DNA from: Pectinophora gossypiella
Lineage: Eukaryota > Arthropoda > Insecta > Lepidoptera > Gelechiidae
DNA: 64,000 nucleotides
Assembly (NCBI RefSeq): GCF_024362695.1
Contig: NC_065417.1
Location: 1,915,001-1,979,000 of the forward strand
Direction: 5' to 3'
The notes under the pieces are model-generated. The model did no database searches. It saw only the letters and a program-made list of their open reading frames with translations, and was not told the origin of the DNA. Shown here one piece after another: positions 44,543 through 56,800 of the stretch. Made by a program: the position numbers and the translations under genes. Position 1 is the stretch's first letter. The number at the start of each line of letters is the position of its first letter.

Positions 44543-45250
44543 ATGGATTTCCTAGATTCAATCCTTAACTCAATGCAAGGACCGCCTTCAGCCAGCGAGG
44601 CCCAGAAAAATGCCATGAAAAAACAAAAGGAGGCTCTAGAACGTAAACAGAAACAAGAAAGGGACATGATAAACAAGTTCAGAAAGCGCGTTGAAGAGAA
44701 AATTAGCAATTTTATCAAAGATGGCAATACACCTTACTTGCAATTTGAACCTATGGACCAAATGTACCGTTCCATAATAAGGGATGTAGCGGAAACTGCT
44801 GGTGTTCAAGTGTTTTCATTCGGTCAAGATGGTATTGACCGATATTCAATAGTTTATCTTAAAGATAAAGGGCCTTCAGAAGATGAGTTAACAGTGCGCA
44901 GAGCTGGATGCGCTTGGAACGACGCGAAAGCAGCCGAAATGGCTGAAAATAAAGTTGAAAAGGCAAAGCAAGCTGCTTTAGAAAGTGAAGAAGACAAAAA
45001 CAGGAAAAGGAAGCGTGGTAAAGAAGAGCTTAGTGGTACATTCTACAAACAAAAATATGCACATTTGATAGGTCAAGAGGCAGCAATAGATGCGGCACAG
45101 AAAACCAATATGAACAAGAGCTATGGAGAGGTACCAAGCGCAAATAAAAAGGACCAGCGTTCCATAGAACAGACAATGGCAGACATCAAAGCGAAGAAAA
45201 TGAAAAAAGCGGAGACTGACAAAGGGAACCCTGAGGACGTCCAGACCTAG
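44543..45250 (+). CDS. SPAG7: Sperm-associated antigen 7 homologue (R3H domain)
   Basis: A 235-aa protein in one exon. It starts MDFLDSILNSMQGPPSASEA (human SPAG7 starts MADLLGSILSSMEKPPS), followed by a charged coiled coil (about 22-55). An R3H-type domain (about 48-110) contains FEPMDQMYRSIIRDVAETAG and VQVFSFGQDGIDRYSIVYLK. A basic region RKRKRGKEEL follows, then the SPAG7-specific block YKQKYAHLIGQEAAIDAAQK and NKSYGEVPSANKKDQRSIEQ. SPAG7 is a nuclear nucleic-acid-binding protein, linked in vertebrates to RNA surveillance or interferon responses; its insect role is unknown. The upstream open frame to 44432 is not needed, and M1 here aligns with the family start. The R3H signature reads RSIIR where vertebrates have RSILH. 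Confidence 0.93.
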   Translation: MDFLDSILNSMQGPPSASEAQKNAMKKQKEALERKQKQERDMINKFRKRVEEKISNFIKDGNTPYLQFEPMDQMYRSIIRDVAETAGVQVFSFGQDGIDRYSIVYLKDKGPSEDELTVRRAGCAWNDAKAAEMAENKVEKAKQAALESEEDKNRKRKRGKEELSGTFYKQKYAHLIGQEAAIDAAQKTNMNKSYGEVPSANKKDQRSIEQTMADIKAKKMKKAETDKGNPEDVQT

Positions 45251-45294
45251 TGTTTAGTGTAGATAGCTAATTAATATTCAGCTTATGTAGTGTA

Positions 45295-45300
45295 ATTAAA
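45295..45300 (+). terminator. Candidate poly(A) signal of SPAG7
   Basis: ATTAAA, the commonest variant hexamer, 45 nt after the SPAG7 stop. No AATAAA is nearer. Confidence 0.45.
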
Positions 45301-45462
45301 GGACTTTGTGCCGGTTAGCACCGGAGTTTGATTAATTACGAGTTGAAGATGTTGACTACCTTACATAGGTAGAGTGGTGAGTGAGTTTGATTCTGGTATT
45401 ACACTGTATTTATCTACATAATGTTTTCACACTATTACAACCTCCGAAGTGAGTGAATGGCG

Positions 45463-45836
45463 AATTATATCGAGGACTTCGACCAATAGCCGGTCGACGT
45501 CTATCTACGTCGATAGCATTTGCTGTGTTTATTGGTCGAAGCCCTCGTCCAGCTGATTGCCACGCTACTCTACTGCAGATTGGTGGAGTTGTTTGAGCTG
45601 TGGACTATCTAGTCCATTTGCCATTGTTTTTAAGCCACCACGCCAATTGGAAGTTGATAGTATCTTAGGTTGCATTTCCATTAACGCGGAGCTATGCAGA
45701 GATAAGCGGAGATGTGCAGGAATCGACCAATCACCGTTAGGGTGAGAGTGACAGAGCGTCTTCGTTTTTCGCTCTCTATCTCCGCTCTTCTCCGCCCATC
45801 TCCGCGTCAGTGGAAACCCGATCTTATCCCTAGCTC
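45463..45836. mobile_element. Two small palindromic elements downstream of SPAG7
   Basis: 45463-45545: GGCGAATTATATCGAGGACT and an inverse arm. 45663-45836: GGTTGCATTTCCATTAACGC against GCGTCAGTGGAAACCCGATC, with repeated CGGAGAT motifs. Both noncoding. Confidence 0.55.
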
Positions 45837-46013
45837 TGCATACAAAAATCTGATTACTATATGCCGCCTACAGTGCGAGTGAGTTAACGCGCGTTCTACT
45901 TCCTTACTTCTTAATGGTTTACGGCTATTTAAGACTAGTAAAACCCAGAGGGGGTGAGGTTGGGGCCCAATACGAATTAGTGCGGGGGGAAAGTTACCGT
46001 TCTGTATGTAGTC

Positions 46014-46305
46014 ATCATCATCATTAGCCCATTAACGTCCCCACTGCTGGGGCACGGGCCTTCCCTATGGATGGATAGGGAGATCGGGCCTTAAACCATC
46101 ACGCGGGCCCAGTGCGGATTGATGGTTATTAACGACTGCTAATGCAGCCGGGACCAACGGCTTAACGTGCCTTCCGAAGCACGGAGGAGCTCGAGATGAA
46201 AACTTTTTTGTGGTCACCCATCCTATGACCGGCCTTTGCGAAAGTTGCTTAACTTCGACAATCGCAGACCGAGCGCGTTTACCGCTGCGCCACCGAGCTC
46301 CTCAA
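46014..46305 (-). mobile_element. SINE family S4 (tRNA/5S chimera) copy 2
   Basis: Minus strand: GAGGAGCTCGGTGGCGCAGC (tRNA box A-like), then CGAAGTTAAGCAAC and GGATGGGTGACC, two blocks of 5S rRNA in the right order. The S1/S2-like core CGTGCTTCGGAAGGCACGTT and a (GAT)n tail follow. Confidence 0.8.
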
Positions 46306-46689
46306 GCTCCGAGCTGTATGTAGTACCTTATTTATTCTATTTTATGGTGTGAAATTATTTATGTACCGAATAAGTGAAAATACAAGAGTGAAGCCCATTT
46401 AACCAATTTTAAGTATAAATAAGTTTATCATTTACTTAATTTAGTTATTAAATATTGTGTTCCCTATAAGTAAGACTGGTTCTTTATAAACCTAAGAAAA
46501 TTATGTTTATCTTATAATGAAGTTTCTGTTTATTTCATGTTAACAATGTTAATAGGCATTTTGTTGAAGGCGATTATCAAATATGACAAATCTAAAATAA
46601 GAAACAAATGGGAATCATTTGTCCTGTTCAGGGCGCGGGCGTTGCAATTCGAATTTCGAAGTTATTTTCGAATTCATGTTTGGATCTTA

Positions 46690-46873
46690 AATGATTACGT
46701 GCGCAGCGGTGAAGGAAAACATCGTGAGCAAACTCCGCAGTATGTAACCTAACCTGTATTGGGCTGGAATTCCCATCGTGTTGGAAGGTCAGACAGGCAG
46801 TCGTGTTCCGTAAAAATCTGGACCTGTCAAATCTTCAGGTTGGGTAAGGAGACGCTGTGAAAAACGGGATGAC
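46690..46873 (+). mobile_element. SINE family S3, 3' part
   Basis: CGGTGAAGGAAAACATCGTG to GGAGACGCTGTGAAAAACGG. The tail piece also occurs at 49525-49650. Confidence 0.65.
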
Positions 46874-47138
46874 TTATTACATAGTTATCCATTATCCTTC
46901 CTGCCCTTATCTCGTGGAGTAGGCACACACAACATGTATTCTTTTTTATGGCAAAATAACCCATAACCATATCCCGATACAAAAATCTCATTCCGAAACC
47001 GACAGGCCGCTCGGGCTCCAATTTTCCTTAACGTTTAACGGCCATTCATACTAAAGTAAAACCCAGAGGGGGTGAAGTCGGCTCCCGAGTTGGTACGGGG
47101 CGGAGTGTGACCGCTCTAACGTATTATTCTTTATATTG

Positions 47139-47284
47139 TACGGTCACGAGTACTAATATGTATACACTTCGATACCATGTCACATTAACTTTTTTGACAA
47201 ATTAAACCATAAGTCTCATTAAATGTTAAATATCATAGTGCGACAGGGTTCTAAAGTGGGTACATGTTATTGCTCATGACTGTA
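47139..47284. mobile_element. MITE family 3 copy
   Basis: ACGGTCACGAGTACTAATAT to GCTCATGACTGTAC. Confidence 0.8.
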
Positions 47285-47639
47285 CGCCACCACGAAAACT
47301 GTTTCTAAACTATTGGAATAGGCACCTCGCGCCCGCTTTCTTGGCCAATGTGATGCCAAAATGCAGCCCTTTTCCCAAATGATAAAACCCGTTTTAATTT
47401 GGGAGTCTCCAAAAACAACGAATGTAGAAATAATTATTTCAATATTAAATGTAATTCCTATTGAACAGATCGCTAGTACCTATATCAAAATGTTTGATTG
47501 TCAATACGTATTGTTTGGTACAAAAAATAAACTTTATAAATACCTATTTATTGACTTTCCTTCCTTATACCTATCTATTTATTACTCACTTCGCAATAGT
47601 AGCTATGATCCATCAAACGTACTTAATTTAATTAATATA

Positions 47640-47872
47640 CATACATTAGATCACGCCTATTTCCCGTTGGGGTAGGCAGAAATTATGGAATTCCATTTGC
47701 TTCGATCTCTTCACTTCTCTTGCTTCCTCCACATTCATCAGTCGTTTCATACACGCACGCTGGTTCGGAGTAGATCGTACTGAACCTTTTCTAAGGACAT
47801 CTCCGATTTGGCAATGACAGATATACTTAAAATAAAATTAGGTGTCTACAGGAAGTGGCACCAATAATCAGG
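47640..47872. repeat. LINE-UTR-like repeat and MITE 5 end
   Basis: GATCACGCCTATTTCCCGTT to CTAAGGACATCTCCGATTTG, then a family 5 tip at 47810-47872. Confidence 0.5.
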
Positions 47873-47937
47873 TAAACGTATCTATATAATTTATAATATT
47901 TTGTCTTTGCTTCCAATCTAACAAATAAGTACATACA

Positions 47938-48104
47938 AGGGGGGTTAAAAATGCCACATCGAAGCAATTCATCTAAAAAGCGATATTGCTATTTGACATT
48001 AAAATTTGTGTGCATTGCGCACTTACTTTTATATGCGCAAATGTCAAATAGCAATATTGCTTTTTTAGATGAATTGCTTCGATGTGGCCTTTTAAAAACC
48101 CCCA
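47938..48104. mobile_element. MITE family 2 (hairpin) copy
   Basis: GGGGGTTAAAAATGCCACATC and its inverse; followed by three TTTGATGTGTTTA-type poly-T repeats (48110-48165) and a family A fragment. Confidence 0.8.
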
Positions 48105-48379
48105 AGATGTGCTTATTTTTTTTTTTGATGTGTTTATTTTTTTTTTGATGTGCTTATTTTTTTTTTGGCTGGACAAATGGGGAGCGCTGAGGGCTCTCAG
48201 CCGGCAACACAAGATGTACTTAGTAAAAACACATTTAGTTTTCAGAACTTTTATTATACCATCAACACTTTTAACATTTAGGTATATAATATACAGAAAC
48301 AACGTCGATGCGAATTTAAGGAACGCATCGATTGCTAAAAGTACCTACATTTATAAACAGTATTGCGCTTAATATGTAT

Positions 48380-51300
48380 ACTATATTATTATTATAAGTG
48401 TAGCACTAGAAAAACGGCAAAACTTATTAAAAATTAAGCTGATTTTTATTTTAAAACGAAGTTAAAAGCTATTGGTGTTCCAAAATCGAATTAAAATTTT
48501 AACACGTTGACAGTCCAGTGAACCATTTGCGGGTCATAACGGACTAGCTCCATACGTCCGTGACCCATGGGTCATTAAAAAACGACCAGGTACGCAACTA
48601 AGGGCGGGTGCTCCACTCGGATCCCAGGTAACTTAGCAAAGGTTTGCCACCTTTTTGAAGGCTGAAGTGATTGAAGCTTTAGTAAAAATATTCTAATCAA
48701 AAATATCTGTTTATTCAGCTTTACTTTTTCAATAAACTGAAATTACATCAGATATGCGGGACTTACAAGGGAGTCAAAACATTTTGTACAAGGACTGTCA
48801 ACATGTTAACATTATATATATTATATAGAACAATACAGCCGCAATGTACCTCTTGAGATATTATGTAAAATCGACCAAAAAATATCCTGTAGCTGACGAT
48901 ACTATACACGTCTGCCTACCCCTTCGGGGATACAGACGTGTTGTTAAAATGTAAAAATAATCCTGTGACAGTAACAGCAGGAAATACGTAAAGGTGTGTG
49001 CTACGCGAGTAAACCCATTGCAAAGCGTGTGGGCTACTAACCTTTGCTCTGGAGCAGCGTGGTGGAGTAAGCACTATACTCTCCGATTGATTCAAGGGAG
49101 GCCTGTGCCCAGCAGTGGTACGTTTATAGGCTATTTATGTATGTAGGTTTGGATTATCATGTGCTCAGAGGCGAAAGAAAACATCGTGCAAATTCTGCTG
49201 GTTTCATCACAGCTATATTAAAGTCCAAAGGGTTGTTGAAGGGTTAAAGATATGTGTATTCAAAGGTATTAGAGCTAACCTATATTGGTAACCTAGGTTA
49301 GTTTCCTTCAGCGGGGTTAACACGTGCAGCGTGATAAAATTATAGATCGATTCGATATTATTTGTCGAAATCGATAAGTTTGTTTTTACCCTAACATGTG
49401 ATTTTGTTCGTATTTTGACAGAACGACATGACTCATTTGGGTTCACATCAATCGCCAAAACCGCGTAATTATAATATCGTCAGAATATATAAAATGACCG
49501 TGACAAAATTTTTCACGTTGCGCAAGTTAGCCCTACAGGTCCGACAGGCAGTCGCTTCTGTAAAAAACCGGACCTGTCAAATGTTCAAGTTAGGTAAGCG
49601 GACTCTGTGAAAAACGGGATAACGCTAAGGAGACGATGATTCTTCATCGTCATACGAAAATATCAGTGTAGCAGTGTTTTGTCTTGGAAAATTTTGTAAT
49701 ACGTCACGGCTGATCCAGATGGAAAATTAAATTCAGAAAAAAGTTATCTAATTTATAAGATATGTAGACTTACGTGCAAACAGATATGTGATTACAATGT
49801 TTATTATATTAGACAATATACCAACAATTGATGGTTCTACATTTTTTTGTGCGAGACACATAAGAAATTTTCATATTAATGCTAAGTTTTATTATTATAA
49901 ATATTACTTATAATAATTCCTATACCTACGCTAATCAACGGTACAACAAGACAGTTTTCACAAAATTTTCACAATTCAATATTGCAGTAAGTAGTAAATA
50001 GTTTAAATACGGTTTTGCAAAAAAGAGTAGGTGGAACTCAAATCGTGTCTGACGACCCAGTTTTTAATTTAAAACTTGTCCCAAAAACACAAAAACCTAC
50101 TCGAAATAAAAAAAATGTTTGTATGTTCTTTTTGTGTGCAATAAAGTGCATTTCATTTAAAATTGATAAAAAAGTATTTGATTTGATATCAAAAGTATTT
50201 CACTAAAGTTTTTGTTTCCTAGGTCAAAGATGAATTATGAAATTCTGATTACTAAATAAATAATACAAAAAGTTTTCTTTTTTCCTATTTAAATTATGAA
50301 TTTTAATAAAGAAAAATGTACTTAAAAAAATTAAAAATAAATGTATTTTTATGTCACGTTTCTTATGACGTCACAGGTTGCTTTTTCATTTTCATACAAA
50401 CTTCATAGTAATTTCGTGTTTTGCCTTTGCGTACAAAGTAACTGATTTGACTAGTTGGAAACTACCCTATTGTCAATTTGTCATGGATGGACACAGACTT
50501 TTGCCGGTCCAATAGAAGAAAAATAAAAAGATGTTTGTTTAAAAAATAAAATATTTAAGTATAGCGCAAAAATGTCTGTTATGATATTTAATTGTTTCTA
50601 CTCTTTTTTGCTCAACTCTTTAATATTTGAATTTTATAAAATTTAATTGACGTCAGATTTTACAATCATCCTACAACTTTGTTCCTACTTCCGTTGCACA
50701 TATCCAATGCCTAAACATCAAACATTTATTGTTGTTTTTTCAGCTTTCCTTACAATACATTATCTTTTGGACGTCCATATTTAACTATATGTAGTCATAA
50801 GTATTCTCATTATTCTGAATAATTATTTTAATAAAATAATTACCGTTTCAAATGCTCTTTCATAATAACATAAGAATTATTATAAAATTATTATTAATAA
50901 TATTTTTTATTTTATTATTGTCAAGGAGAATAACTTTGGTAAATATAAATATAATTTTCCGAGTAGTTTTATAGAAGAGCTCTGCTAAAATACTTTTCAA
51001 AATAATAACAGTTTTCGCTCTACTTTAGGCATCTTTACATAACTAGTATTTAAATAAAAGCATGTATGTTTTGTTGTACTTGCTAAAAGAGAGACAACGA
51101 TATAAATACAATGTTATCACATCGAAGCTTATTCGAATATTGTCGCAGTCATTTAATATTATACAAGCTATTTATATTTAAAATTATTAAATGAGTCTAT
51201 AAACTACACTTTAAATATTTTAAAGACAAGAAGTAAAAAATATTGAAGCACCTACAACCATTTTAAACAAATGAAATACTGAAACAATTAATATTTTTTT

Positions 51301-51650
51301 ATTATCTTTTTTATTGTTATTGCCTTTACTTTGGCTTTATTTAGCTTTACTTTATTGTCACGGGTTATTTCATTTCCATTTAAAAATCTACCTATAAGTT
51401 GTCGCACCTAAAAGTTATTAAATATATTTTTCCAAAAATGATTAACAATTGTATAATGCTGTATCAGAATTTGGAGCTTTCGAATTCTATTTTTATTTTT
51501 AAGTAACTACGTCTCCGAACCTATGATTTAAAATATACTATTATAAATAACAACAGCTCAAAAATATATTCACTAAAAAGTAAAGCAGATAGCTGCCGAA
51601 AGTTTATTGTCATTATTTTTATTGTTCTGACATACCCAATAATTAAATTA
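48380..51650. other. Intergenic AT-rich sequence
   Basis: Contains an S2 3' fragment (49060-49145), an S3 tail fragment (49525-49650) and part of a family 6 MITE (50210-50475). No gene seen. Confidence 0.4.
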
Positions 51651-51656
51651 TTATTT

Positions 51657-51930
51657 TAACAATAGGATATTTGACTGGGTCAAAGATAAATTGTAAAATG
51701 CTAATCTAGAAATAGAAACCTTAAAACGATGAACAAAAATCAATCTCATTTTACTTTTTGGCTTATTTTCAGATTTTATTTGTGAATTAAGTAACAATGA
51801 GTACGACGTTTGATCGCGTTTATTGATGACGTCACAGGACAGTATTTCCACACAACGTCCAAAGAAAACTTTCGTTTTGCCGTTTCGTAAAAAGTATCTG
51901 ATTTGACTAGGTTGTCAAATAGCCTAGTTG
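51657..51930. mobile_element. MITE family 6 copy
   Basis: AATAGGATATTTGACTGGGT against TTGTCAAATAGCCTAG. Confidence 0.7.
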
Positions 51931-53315
51931 TAAATTGGAAAACATGATTTATTAATGAAATAACTATCACAGATTGGAAAATAAATTACATAAATAATAT
52001 AATACACTTGTGCACAAGTTAAAAATAGATAAGTAAATAATATTGTATACGTAATTTCGTATTATGACAATATTATCATTTATACGTTATTTGGAGTGTG
52101 TATAATAATTTTATACACTTATAAATCTTTTAAACTATATTACATCTTACATTATTATATTAAAATGGATATGCAATATGAATATAATAGTAATAATGAT
52201 CGGCAGGATATAATAATACCTCAACATTATTATTTTTAAATGGACTACGAGAAACGATTTAAAATCCTTAAGAACATTTACTGATTCGGGACTGGGATAT
52301 GTTTTGAACTATTTTTAAGCGTTAAAATAAATATTATTACATTTCATTTGCTAGTTTCTAATTGTACTTATTAAAAATTCCATAAAAGCCAGACATTTGA
52401 GTCGTTTTTGAACACTTTGTTCTTTTTCCTCGTTATAGAGATATGGTATTAGGATATGTTATTATAACTAAATTGATATGAGACATAAATAAATTTATCT
52501 CTCAGAAACTACTGGGATAACTTCGTTGAAAATGTGAAAAAAAAAATCAAAAGTTAATATCATTGGTATTAAAATGTTGCAGTTGAATAACAATTATTTA
52601 TTTTCTATATATTTAAGACGTACCTTCTTCACGTATCCATTCATTCCTTTTTTTATCCGACTTCATAAGAGGTTACATTTTTTATACTTACTTTAAGACA
52701 TACAACGAACTAAGTATTCGTATTTGCGCCGGACGGTCTCTCCATCAAATCGTTATATCTCGATAATTTCTTCGTTTTAAGTTTTATTACACATTTTAGG
52801 TTATTTTCTTACACGCGTTTGCTCGGAAGTTACAGAGGCAGGTTAGGGGTGCCTTAGGTTAGGTATAAACCTTCGAAATTAAGATAAGTATTTGAAAAAA
52901 ATCTCAAACTAAGAACGATATCCACATTAAATAGGACCAAAAATAGCCAAATATGTCTAAAAGAGTTTTGTCTAGATAAATCATAAAACCAATTTTCATT
53001 TTTATAACTTAAAAAAATATTCACAAGTTCATAGATATTAAATACAAAAATCCTTTGAAACTAGAAAAATGAATGCGAATGATTTATGATGGCAGGAGAA
53101 AATCTTTCCATAAATACTTAATTATATCCCCGCGTTACTCTTTATCTTAACTTTGTCTAGCAGAATCGGTAACATAGGTAACCTTAGTCCTTTTTACCAA
53201 GCTAATATTAAGCTGAAAAACTCATTTCATCTACAATTTCCACTCATCATTTCGCAGCACCTAGGCCAACAACCCCACTACCATCAGTAAAATATAAAAA
53301 AACAGTAAAGGAGCT
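51931..53315. other. Intergenic AT-rich sequence
   Basis: No gene or repeat family recognised. Confidence 0.3.
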
Positions 53316-53467
53316 GGGGGGTTAAAATGGCCACATCGAAGCAATTCATCTAAGAAAGCAATATTGACATTTGTTTCCATTGCGCACTTACTTTTATATG
53401 CGCAAATGTCAAATTGCAATATTGCTTTCTTAGATGAATTGCTTCGATGTGGCCATTTTAACCCCCC
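53316..53467. mobile_element. MITE family 2, best hairpin copy
   Basis: GGGGGGTTAAAATGGCCACA at the left and its exact inverse at the right. The arms pair almost perfectly for about 55-65 nt around a TATATGCGC-type centre. It lies 3' of the SLC6 stop. Confidence 0.88.
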
Positions 53468-53678
53468 TGTTTGCATATTTAATCTGTCCCGATTTTTTTT
53501 ACTTTAGCTACAAATGGCGATATATTTTAAGGTTCTGGTGAGACATTTTGCACGGTCGAATAAAGATAGGCAAGGCAACCTAGGACCTTTTAACCATACT
53601 AAAACTAAACTAAAAACCCATACCCATTTTAGACTTTCCGCACAATTTCATCAGTTTTTACCCATCCATCTAATCCGT

Positions 53679-53865
53679 CTACTCATCATCATCAGTTTCG
53701 CAGCACCCAGGCCAGCACAACCCCTCGCTTCCATCAGGTCTGGTGCAGAACAGTAGGGTTTCCACCGCGGAGACGGCTCGTGGTTCGATGCCGTGGAAGT
53801 CCCTCAGGTCTTCGGCGGGGAACCATGCGCGTTCATCGTCGTCTATCACGGGGATGCCAAAGTAT
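53679..53865 (-). CDS. SLC6 last coding exon
   Basis: Acceptor TTCCAG|A, then YFGIPVIDDDERAWFPAEDL, RDFHGIEPRAVSAVETLLFC, and an acidic end CETDDDE with TAG. A cytosolic tail of about 60 residues. A minus-strand ATTAAA at 53478-53483 is a possible poly(A) signal. Confidence 0.88.
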
Positions 53866-56800
53866 CTGGAATGGGGTAATATATATTATATTATTACATA
53901 ACATATACATAAATAGCCTATATACGTCCCACTGCTGGACACAGGCCTCCCCTCAATCAACCGGTGGGGGGGGGGGGGCTATGGAGCGTACTCCACCACG
54001 CTGCTTCACTGCGGGTTGGTAGATGTAGTTTTGCGGCTAATAGCCGGGACCCACGACTTAACGTGCCCTCCGAAGCACGGAATCAACTTATTTTTTTTTT
54101 CAGACAATCAGGTGATTCAAGCCTGTAACGTCCTTACCAAACAAAGGACAGTCTCACAAAGTGATTTCGACGATGCCTCCATCGGGAATCGAACCCGGAC
54201 CTCCAGATCGTGAGCCTAACGCTCTCGCTCTCTACTAGATCACGGAGGCTGTTGATTGATTATATTATTAAAGGTACATAACTTGAATAGTATCATTAAT
54301 AATAGGTAACTAAGTAGTCGAGCAGGCGACATAGTCCTCCATAGACCCAATGCGTGCCAATAAGTGCGTGGTAGGTGGTGAGCCGTAGCGCCACCACTAA
54401 TGATCGAGCCAACTGTCTTAGTGAAAACTGCACTTCAGATACATTAAAACTCATTGGTGGAAGTCCGGTACCGGTGTTCGAACCGGCCGAAATTTTGACC
54501 TGGATATTATAGCTGCTTAGGCAGAACCATTTAAGTGGCAAAAGCTCTTTCAAGGAAGGACTTAACCTTCTGTAGCTCACCTGAGAATGGCGAGTGCCGG
54601 TATCCAGAGCACAGAAGCCAGCACCAACACCAGAACTAGCAGCAACGCCCACATCGGCCACGGCTTTCTCACCGTGTCTCCTTCAGACCTGAAACGTTAT
54701 AATAGGTAGATATTTCTTCTATCGTGTGGGTTGCTAGGTGGTCGACCAACTTTAGCAACCCTGGTTTCAGGGTTATTATTGAGCCGCCATACGCCCGTTA
54801 CATGGCTAATGTAAAGACTACGTGCTTAATCGGGACCAACAGCTTAACGTGCCTTCCGAAGGTCCTTAACGTGATCAGCCTGTAATGTCCTAGCCGAACA
54901 GTTTTTTGTGCCCTCCAGATCGCCCAAAGCTCAACCACTGAACTGAGGTCATTACTTACAGGATATGAAAGTGACTTGTTATTTGGTGAAGGTCGCGGGA
55001 AGCCGCTGGATGCGGGCAGCGCAGGACCAATCGTCGAGGAGATCCTTAGGGGAGGCCTATGCCCAGCAGTGGGCGTCATACGGCTGATGATTTATCGGAC
55101 AATCAGGTGGTGCCTGCAATGTCCTGGCCAAACTAGGGACAAACTGACTCTCCTAGCAAGGAGAGCCCGAAACTGCTTGATAGTTCAGAAGGCAATACAA
55201 ATACGTGTGTCGCAAGGGTCACATTTTCGGTCCTTTTCTACTTTCTACACATTTCTTTTCTCTATGGTACTATCAATGGGGCGATGGTGGTTGCAGTTAT
55301 ATAAGGTTTACGACATCGAATAGTCTCAATTGCTGATCACTTACAATTCAAATGGTTTATCATTATCATCATCATCAATTAACACTTGTAGTGCAGATCA
55401 ATCGAGTAGTATCAATAGATTGTCATCACCAAGTTTCATTTCAAGTGGTGAGTTTATCATTATTATCATCATCAGTAAACACTTTTAGTGCAGATCATCA
55501 TAGAATGCACGGAATCTTGTCATTTATCGGACAATCAGGTGATTTCCGCCAGCAATGTCCTGGCGAAACTAGGGACAAAGTGACCTTCCTAGCAAAGAGA
55601 GCCCTAAGCTCTGCTTCATTTTAGGATCGTTTTGACAACTAAAAGACCATACCTGATCCAAGCATCGTATCCTGAGCCCTCAGTGGCGAGCTCCACGAAG
55701 GAAGATATCAAAATAAGCAGCATGGCCAGCGGAGAGAGGTACTTCCAGCAGATCAGCCAGTAGATGCCGGGACGAGTGCCCGTCATCAGCTCTATGTCGT
55801 CCGCGAACCTGGAACGTGGTAGAACGACGCGTAAAAAGTGGTTAGGTAGTAGTTTTAGGCTTGTCTTTTTTGATGTGACTTTATCATTAGATTTGCCGCA
55901 GATGGCATTAACTACTTGGCCGGACAAATGGGCAGCGCTGAGGGCTCTCACCCAATACAAAATTTAAGACAAGAGGCCTGAGGGTGTAAAAAATGACGAT
56001 TCAAAGTGTAACTATGTTACTTATTAAATAAAGATATTTTTCACGCTCTGGTCACACCCCTTAATCACCCCTTAATTATTATTAATCTATGAAAGCAATA
56101 TTGCAATTTGACATTTGCACATATTATAAAAGTAAGTGCGCTAATTGTTTTAATGTGGCCGTTTTAACCCCCCTGTAATGTTATGCTCTGTATCCAGTGT
56201 GTGTAGTGTAGTGTAACGGGTACACACACTACACATAGAATAAATAATAAGCACTACCTTAACCATCAAACCGGAGAACCCAAAAATGCAATTTATCGTG
56301 CGACAAAGTTTATTTATTTATTTATTTATTTTTAGGAAGATTTACAGACAAATAACATTAGTGAATAAAAATGATTGCTTAACTATGTGCTAACAAAAAA
56401 TCTCCACAGTTAATTAATATTAATTGTATGTAAATTAAACAGTTTTTGCTTATGCCACAAACTTAAATAATAATAAAACGGATGCACTTATTCGGTGGTT
56501 TAAACCGGTATAGTTGCAATAGTTAGGAACCAACTAGTCAACAAAGTAATGCTGTGTCATATGTTTTCTTACAGTTGATGTGCTTGTACAGAATAGGTCG
56601 ATGTCAATTATACCCGAAATATCATTAAATTGCTTGATTTAGATTAAGTTGCGACCCTTTCGGCACAAAACCCTAAAAAAACAACCCTCTTTGAAGTATA
56701 CCTTTGCCTTAACACCTCTATACGGCTGATTGCACAAAAAGCCTATTCAATAAACACATTCGGGTACCTTGGAAACCTATTTCTATGCTCAGGTGTTAGT

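Noticed and set aside
54296..54661. 121-codon minus-strand ORF
   Set aside because: It overlaps the SLC6 TM12 exon in the wrong frame; the proper frame gives PMWALLLVLVLASV.
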